Translations under genes and position numbers: made by a program
Notes under the pieces: model-generated
What the model saw: the letters and a program-made list of their open reading frames with translations, nothing else
The model's database searches: none
Told to the model about the DNA's origin: nothing
Source of the DNA: Bolinopsis microptera
Lineage: Eukaryota; Ctenophora; Tentaculata; Lobata; Bolinopsidae
Direction: 5' to 3'
Assembly: GCF_026151205.1 (NCBI RefSeq)
Contig: NC_087080.1
Span: forward strand, 3,825,096-3,885,095
Length of the DNA stretch: 60,000 nt
Part shown: in pieces, positions 55,401 through 60,000 of the stretch
How the letters are laid out: the number at the start of each line of letters is the position of its first letter
Position numbering within the stretch: the first letter of the stretch is position 1

Positions 55401-58179
55401 AATACTTTGTCGGCAAGCAACTCACTGATTACATGGAAGAGAACAAACTTTTCATCCGGCATCAATATGGCTTTCGGAAAAATCACTCCACAACTTATTT
55501 GATGTACGATCTGATGGACGAAATATATATGAGTAAATCTAAGTCTTATAAACCAGGAATAATCTTTCTTGATCTTAAGAAGGCCTTTGACACAGTGAAT
55601 CATGAAATATTGCTTCAAAAATTGGCATATTATGGAATTGGTGGCATTGCTTTAACCTGGTTTAAGAACTTCTTATCTTGTAGATATCAATGCACTAGGA
55701 TCAATGGCAAACTAAGTTCATTTTTAGAAGTTCTGAGTGGTGTACCACAAGGAAGCATCATTGGGCCTATATTATTTAGTATCTTCATAAATGACATCAT
55801 TTATGCCTGTAACCTATCTAAGCCCTTTCTATTTGCAGATGATGGTGCACTATTCTTTGATCAAACCTGCAGAAGCACATTTATAAACATGAAAATAGAA
55901 CTTATGACAATCTTTAAATGGCTCAGTGTAAATAAATTATCACTCAATGAAACGAAGACTGAATTCCTATTGTTTGATTCTGTTGATCAACATGATGAAT
56001 TAACCATTGAATGTAATGAGGTAACTTTCACAATCAAGGAGTGCAAAGAGACAAAATATCTTGGCCTCATTCTAGATAGTAAATTAAACTTCAAAAGCCA
56101 TGTAGATTATATTATTAAGAAGGTCATGAAGAGAATTGGTGCCATGTATAGAAGTAAAGCACTGCTACCCATTAAATATAGGAAAATGTTTGCCAATGCA
56201 CTCATGTTGCCACAATTCGATTATTTAGACACGATCTATTGTAGAGCTGGCAAGACAAAACTTGCTGAACTTGACACTCTGTACAAAAAGGTAGCCAAAA
56301 TAGCTCTCAACGTTCCACAAACAGAGAGCAGCCTTAATGTTTATAGAGACATGAAATGGTTACCACTCCATCTTAGACGACAACTCCATCTGTCAAATTA
56401 TATGTTTAGAATCATCCATGACAATTGTCCTACAAACTTTATGAACAAATTTAGTTACATATCAGGAGGTAGTAGGAGCGGCGAAAGCTGCAACTTATAT
56501 GTTAATAGATCAACATCACATAAAAACTTTCAATACTTGGGGGCAAAATGTTGGAATAATGTTCCAACAGATCTACGAAATCTGCCTGATGTTAAAAGCT
56601 TAAGTGATTCGTATAAGAAACAGCTACTCTCATCTATAACAACAGACCCTAATTATACCGTCGACAATTCATATGACAAATTTTACACTGCAATCATAGT
56701 TGTCGATAACTAAGTATCTTCTAATTCTTTTAAATCTGAGGCATATATAATTGATGTATCGAAAGGATTTTCCCTTTTTTTACCACCTTACCATTTTGAT
56801 TGATTTTGCACATGACTGACATGTTTTAACTGGAGGAAGGGTTCGCACAGTGGTAGTTTTATAAACCACTTTTAATTTATTGACCTATTATACCTAGTGG
56901 TAGTTTTATAGACCACATTTAATTTATTTACTTATTATACTTAGTATTTATTTTTGGTGACTGTATCACCCAGTTTTAACATTTGATAATTGTACAGTTT
57001 ATTGACGACACATTGACTGAATGTTATTTTATATTCTAATTTATATTCTAGATATTTTATTTATTTTTCAACAGACGACAACTTCCTGTTTTTTCTTCTA
57101 TATTAGTTACTCATATCTCTTTTACAGACTTTTTTACAAGGACATTGACAGATGATACTCACATCGGGCATTCATTATTGCATCTAAATTATTTCACTTG
57201 CATTAGGTTTAGAAATTTATTCTCTGGTTAACAGATTTCAAATGTTTAATTAATTTGTAGTATGACAGTAAGGTATATAAGAAGTTATTTAATTTTGCTT
57301 GGGCTATTATATTGACTATTGAGGTTTAATGATGATATGGAATTTGAATTCTATATAAATTTACACTATGTGGTTGGGGCATTTTGCATAGTAAATATGG
57401 TTACTACTCCTATATATCATATTATTTGATTGGTATTCGATTTCTGATTATTTCTCTAGGAATATGATTATTATATCTCAATTTGGCTTTAGGTAGGGTG
57501 CCCCGCTAAAAGAACTGGATTCTTCCAGGAAGCATCCCGTGCACAGACCTTGGTCTACATATATATTAAATTATTAACCATTCATTCTGTATGTGCACGA
57601 AAATTTATTTCAATCAAAAACACCTGTGTGTAACACCTGTGTGTAACACCTGTGTGTAACGTGTAACACCTGTGTGTAACGTCTAACACCTGTGTGTAAC
57701 GTCTAACACCTGTATAATCTAACAAATACTCTAAGGTTTGACCAGTGTGTGGGTTCTAGTAACCACGTGTCTTATCTGATCCTGCTTCTCGCACTTATAA
57801 ACCTCACATTCTCAACAACTTGGGACTTCTTTTCCACTGCGTGAGTTCTTACATTGGTTTTAAAGCAGGGCCTGTTCATTTAGATAATCTGATATCATCT
57901 TCTTTATTAAATAGGTTTTCGTGATATATATTTAAATGATTTTTATAGATTTACCTGCAATTGTGGGGTGTTATTGTTTTATAAAAGTCTCTGTCTCGAA
58001 ATAACTGCGCTGTAAACGTGTTATCAGTGTGTCCTGTATTTCAAACAATGTAAAATTGAATGCTGTAATTGAACATTGAGTTTTTGTCTTTTGACATGTT
58101 CTTATTTCAGATGTGGGTTTGTTGAGCTGTCACCAAACTTTTCTGTTCCCAACTGTAAAGCTTATATCCTGGGGAATAG
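49404..58179 (+). CDS. ZDHHC23-like protein with DHHN instead of DHHC (3' end outside window)
   Basis: Exons 49404-49599, 49772-49915, 50609-50736, 50948-51034, 51327-51472, 57736-57840 and 58111-58179 join in phase to 291 codons, leaving phase 2 open; later exons were not found and probably lie beyond the window. The N-terminal Cys-rich region ([20 protein letters not shown]) and [16 protein letters not shown] match the start of ZDHHC23, then several membrane helices, then the zinc-binding [16 protein letters not shown] and [14 protein letters not shown] proteins S-acylate cysteines of membrane proteins through the DHHC cysteine; here the codons read Asp-His-His-Asn-Ile-Trp. The next exon restores the family pattern ([11 protein letters not shown]). 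The zinc cysteines and frame are intact, so this looks like a maintained pseudoenzyme rather than a dead gene. The intron after the DHHN exon holds a full LINE. The first ATG is chosen by frame only. Confidence 0.85.
51574..51628 (+). repeat. 13-bp minisatellite, left of the intact LINE
   Basis: About four copies of cacctgtgtgtaa in the ZDHHC23-like intron, directly before the LINE 5' region. Confidence 0.85.
51992..53602 (+). CDS. LINE ORF1: AlkB-type 2OG-Fe(II) dioxygenase fused to SGNH esterase
   Basis: 536 residues. Residues 1-110: low complexity with a short possible coiled coil ([12 protein letters not shown]). Residues about 115-282: AlkB fold, with a substrate-lid-like [32 protein letters not shown] giving H205-x-D207, [24 protein letters not shown], distal His in FEHSLI (H262), and R-x5-R in MRISITLR (R273, R279). 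Known AlkB proteins demethylate alkylated bases in DNA or RNA. Residues about 332-534: SGNH hydrolase, with VYVSSSMF (possible nucleophile S340), VLMCGTNDV (N398) and [10 protein letters not shown] (D514-x2-H517). Esterase ORF1s are known in CR1-like LINEs; an AlkB domain beside one is unusual to my knowledge. All listed residues are present, so enzymatic activity is plausible but untested. Confidence 0.88.
   Translation: MSGIPIRNYSLRDRPNSAKAKCSTCVTLSLENDNLRRQIARLTKLTQGSGHDKIAVPFSCGDNVLISEHESETQNCEVSSVTELNSNPSLVNSSDVNKQSSTSVNVVGKSINPYHDLSRGVFRFVDTLKLDMETQYTQTFNNRAVAYYGDFPYAYNGGFHNTRPLNDNPLLKSILERLRSQFPSLKFNSAMITKYENGKQGIPFHSDDERSISPGSMISTISLGATRVLSFRSKSKVHVANLTLSHGDIMIMTRKSQDSFEHSLIQDHTDDMRISITLRQIDGSATLSAPPDTSSKPFVTVRETEPSIKGKSSPNKITHKSTIPPASVKSKSLAVYVSSSMFSKLDATKLSSAHQEAHVFHYPGGIANGINERFHSDERKRSIDANNVKTIVLMCGTNDVDLILESPRHMRNRLLSPDEFTGKAKALDNTNRSIDNLIQSLHSWAPAAKIKIINILPRESFARNKVINDINIFLSKIPSKYSFVSFIPTEMNRFLFSDRSGFRKSSCFSRFGEDNVHLNSDGIFKLAKHIKYHAHH
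53738..56713 (+). CDS. LINE ORF2: APE endonuclease and reverse transcriptase
   Basis: 991 residues. Residues 10-235: APE-type endonuclease, with SLNEMNL (E50), IWIGDINID (D154, N156), TTIDVIFTN and IGDHQAIM (D225, H226). Residues about 342-354: a run of five cysteines each three apart (C342, 345, 348, 351, 354), a possible zinc-binding linker. Residues about 520-780: reverse transcriptase with [44 protein letters not shown] (catalytic D), [12 protein letters not shown] and FLFADDGA (D701, D702). The C-terminal region ends with the usual [10 protein letters not shown] pattern. It nicks target DNA and primes reverse transcription there (family knowledge). No stop or frameshift. Confidence 0.95.
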   Translation: MTNIHNSADKFHNLCIGHCNIQGGLLNLAKSNELTQLIRDHKLDILSLNEMNLNDTIDTDTINIPSSFNIMRCDRPNSSRGGCGLMINKKLAYTELVMDSKLDNIEALWVKLKNSKINVCCFYRSGNYCSVDNFIEYIHFCMKKLNGKKVIWIGDINIDQNNISSTQYKKLDMTLRCYNLVQTIQGITRVAKRGDNFTQTTIDVIFTNCYADFVQSSVLDERIGDHQAIMCEIDCKVPIAPKFEKVEIRNHCKRNVKQFLDYLDTCSDYSPLLESTDVEAITAGLCHHIEQAYATFFPCKTIERHEKFIHKPSTELLNAINHTHFLLKKFRKKKDKRDNGNCNKCGICSKCIKCNEAWDCYKIQRNIRNKLAKTCKKANVIDDLQVKSAKNDLKGVWKTIKLASNMTPGTTNCQTINENDPELFNFHFANVGSRLQNQAPNIERVSFTDFLPPRTSNISFDRFQEINETDILMYVETLKNDKASYDDVPLFLLKQAVPHIVEPLTHIVNLSLNTGVVPTLCKRARVTPIHKAGMKDDPNNYRPISILPLVGKLIEYFVGKQLTDYMEENKLFIRHQYGFRKNHSTTYLMYDLMDEIYMSKSKSYKPGIIFLDLKKAFDTVNHEILLQKLAYYGIGGIALTWFKNFLSCRYQCTRINGKLSSFLEVLSGVPQGSIIGPILFSIFINDIIYACNLSKPFLFADDGALFFDQTCRSTFINMKIELMTIFKWLSVNKLSLNETKTEFLLFDSVDQHDELTIECNEVTFTIKECKETKYLGLILDSKLNFKSHVDYIIKKVMKRIGAMYRSKALLPIKYRKMFANALMLPQFDYLDTIYCRAGKTKLAELDTLYKKVAKIALNVPQTESSLNVYRDMKWLPLHLRRQLHLSNYMFRIIHDNCPTNFMNKFSYISGGSRSGESCNLYVNRSTSHKNFQYLGAKCWNNVPTDLRNLPDVKSLSDSYKKQLLSSITTDPNYTVDNSYDKFYTAIIVVDN
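57624..57718 (+). repeat. 13-bp minisatellite, right of the intact LINE
   Basis: Several cacctgtgtgtaa copies mixed with cgtgtaa and cgtctaa variants. It ends about 17 bp before the acceptor of the 57736 exon, so the array reaches into the 3' splice-site zone. Confidence 0.85.
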
Positions 58180-58226
58180 GTAAGTGTTAGGGTAGCAACT
58201 TACAGAGTTTTTTTTTTCTTCATGAG

Positions 58227-58277
58227 GGGGGGGGGGGGGGGGAGGTGGGAGCTTTGCGCCCCCTGCCCCCCCCCCCG
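58227..58277. repeat. G tract and C tract pair
   Basis: About 17 G, a short spacer and then about 11 C, able to fold back on itself; 48 bp after the last seen ZDHHC23-like exon. A further C tract of about 17 lies near 58467-58484. Confidence 0.75.
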
Positions 58278-58489
58278 CTTCCTACACCCCTGGTTTTAAT
58301 ACTTCCGGGTTTAAATACTTTTAAATAATGAAATGTTCCACTAATTATATAAGTGTTAAATGCTCCAGTAATTCTATATCTTCTGTTGTCACCATGCATG
58401 ATACTCATAATGATAATTTGCAGTAATCAGAAATCTTCTTAAGATCATGCTTAATAAACCAACCCCACCCCCCCCCCCCCCCCCATAAA

Positions 58490-59440
58490 GATTATACAAA
58501 GATGATCATAATAATAATATGATAATTGTGCATTTCTCTAATTAGATATAAAACAAACTGTCTCCTTCAAAACACCGCTGTCAGTATAATATGCAGTGTT
58601 TATAATGTTTAAAAACATTGTATCGATGGTTAGTACTTAGATTTTATCTATCGTATGTGACAGTTGTGTATCATGTAATGCCTAGCTAGCGCGCATTGAT
58701 TTCCATCAACAATGGTACTCAGCATCAAGTATTAAAAATAAAATGTAGCGCACAAATTATGAACGACACAATGTATATATTGCTAACGTCAATACGTCAT
58801 ACACGATGTTTTCTCTAATCCTGGAGTATGAACATTAAAAGCACCAAGTCACTGATATGTGGTGTTGTGACTATGTTATTAAATATAATATAGATTACGT
58901 ATGCTAAACATAGTCAGTGGATACACGGTGGCTAATATCAATGTAAATAGCGGTGAAGATTAATAAGCAAGTTGATACGGCATTGTTGCGCATCTTACGG
59001 ACGTTTCTGCGGACTTCCTCTGCTGAAAAGTAACCGATTTGTACGTGTAATCAACAGTTTGCCTACAAATTGCAGCCAATTGTTTTCCTTTCAACACGAT
59101 CGCAAATTGTTATTACTGTACTTGAGTCACGAGGATATAAGGCCATCTCTTATATTAAATTTCAACATCTAACGCGCAATAAATTCGTAAACAATAATTC
59201 GAGTTATATAATATCAAACTGTCATATCCCTGCGCCTTAATACCATAACATCTGTGTACCGGAGGCAGGGCTGGGGTTAATTATAGTATAAGCCTAATCA
59301 CCTGGCCCACCCCAAAAGGGTCCAGGAAGTCCACTATTTAATCTCTAAGTATCTGAACATAAGTCGTTACATTATCAGGTACCCAACACTCAGTCATTAA
59401 ACTCAGTCTCATCAGTATGTGTAATATGTAGGATCGTTAC
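58490..59440. other. No gene or exon seen
   Basis: AT-rich. No acceptor/donor pair enclosing a ZDHHC-like continuation was found. Presumably intron of the ZDHHC23-like gene. Confidence 0.4.
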
Positions 59441-59445
59441 ATATT

Positions 59446-59671
59446 CACACGTATACACGTACACACGTACACACGTACACACGTACACACGTACACACGT
59501 ACACACGTACACACGTACACACGTACACACGTACACACGTACACACGTACACACGTACACTCGTACACTCGTACACACGTACACACGTACACACGTACAC
59601 ACGTACACACGTACACACGTACACACGTACACGCGTACACACGTACACACGTACACACGTACACCTACCAA
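59446..59671. repeat. 8-bp satellite (ACACGTAC)n, alternating purine-pyrimidine
   Basis: More than 25 near-perfect copies over about 220 bp. Every step alternates purine and pyrimidine. Minus-strand frames reading VYVCTCVR repeats are by-products. Confidence 0.95.
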
Positions 59672-59932
59672 TATTTAGTATTTACCTGTGTCGGGTTTCT
59701 CGATCTAGCACGTAATTACGTAAATGCGTCATTAGGTAATCATATAATTAGAAAATCAGCGTGTTTTGCGAGATAACGTCGGCTGCTCCGGCAGTTTAGT
59801 AGCCCAGCTGGCTCTTTCGGCGGATAGGAAATGTTTACAGATTGAGCGAGGGAATATTGGGTAGTAGCCCGTAGTAACTACGTAGTGAAGCCTCTCAATG
59901 TATAATATTATGTTGGGGAGGGCTGCACTGGT

Positions 59933-60000
59933 AGCCACACCTGATGCCAGGGTACCTGGTGCCACACCTGATGCCAGGGTACCTGGTGCCACACCTGATG
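59933..60000 (+). repeat. 27-bp tandem repeat cut by the window end
   Basis: gccacacctgatgccaggg plus tacctggt repeats at least 2.3 times to the last base. The unit contains the palindrome ccagggtacctgg-like core and an AG/GT junction. Confidence 0.75.

Larger units (their letters stand above)
51629..57623 (+). mobile_element. Apparently intact LINE (CR1/L2-like, AlkB+SGNH ORF1)
   Basis: About 6 kb, with two uninterrupted ORFs (51992-53602 and 53738-56713, 135 bp apart), a 5' UTR of about 360 bp and a 3' UTR of about 900 bp. It lies in the sense direction of the ZDHHC23-like intron. Both flanks are the same cacctgtgtgtaa minisatellite, so it either inserted into an existing array or uses that repeat as its 3' tail. 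Intact ORFs imply a recent insertion. The 3' end differs from the (ATTTC)n LINEs elsewhere in the window, so it is another family. Confidence 0.85.

Noticed and set aside
59390-59671. Long minus-strand frames reading VYVCTCVR repeats
   Set aside because: Translation of an 8-bp satellite; all frames are open by periodicity.
1-60000. CRISPR array, operon or prokaryotic mobile system
   Set aside because: Tandem repeats here have no unique spacers and the genes are intron-split; the window is eukaryotic.

Overview
This window is nuclear DNA from an invertebrate animal. It is AT-rich, its genes are split by GT-AG introns of roughly 0.1-6 kb, and it carries animal-only families (a TGF-beta ligand, a TET dioxygenase, an endophilin-B BAR protein, a ZDHHC23-type palmitoyltransferase) plus LINEs, SINEs and MITEs. 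The sequence alone does not fix the phylum. The gene models were built by hand from splice signals, reading phase and remembered family motifs. No alignment or expression data were available.

Layout. (1) 2.4-7.7 kb, plus strand: an SH3-less endophilin-B with two alternative first coding exons. (2) 8.7-12.2 kb, minus strand (perhaps starting near 13.6 kb or further up): a TGF-beta ligand, tail-to-tail with gene 1. (3) 13.6-19.2 kb: intergenic, with CRE/CCAAT/E-box clusters. (4) 19.2-38.1 kb, minus strand: a complete 18-exon TET dioxygenase model of 799 residues whose exon lengths sum to a multiple of three. One TET intron holds a 2.65-kb transposon bounded by poly-G/poly-C ends and an 8-bp target duplication, and a LINE sits inside that transposon. 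Another TET intron holds a plus-strand single-pass membrane protein gene or exon. (5) 38-49 kb: mainly mobile elements (a 1.1-kb TIR element, an ORF1-only LINE, a tRNA-derived SINE, a mariner-type MITE, duplicated repeats, LINE remnants), a group of very tight hairpins, and two orphan host-like exons. (6) 49.4 kb to beyond the window, plus strand: a ZDHHC23-like gene whose catalytic DHHC cysteine is Asn. Its 6.3-kb intron holds an apparently intact 6-kb LINE. (7) 58.2-60 kb: intron or flank with homopolymers and an alternating purine-pyrimidine satellite.

Most notable points. The intact LINE encodes an ORF1 that joins an AlkB-type 2OG-Fe(II) dioxygenase to an SGNH esterase, both with catalytic residues, ahead of an APE-RT ORF2. 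Two unrelated genes (TGF-beta and TET) have minisatellites whose unit is the 5' splice site itself, giving arrays of 3 and 7 donors. The TET protein has a very short catalytic-core insert and ends in nine heptapeptide repeats whose DNA forms CRE palindromes every 21 bp.

The four host genes are unrelated in function and form no operon. The likely links between neighbours are shared chromatin and the repeated invasion of introns by mobile elements.
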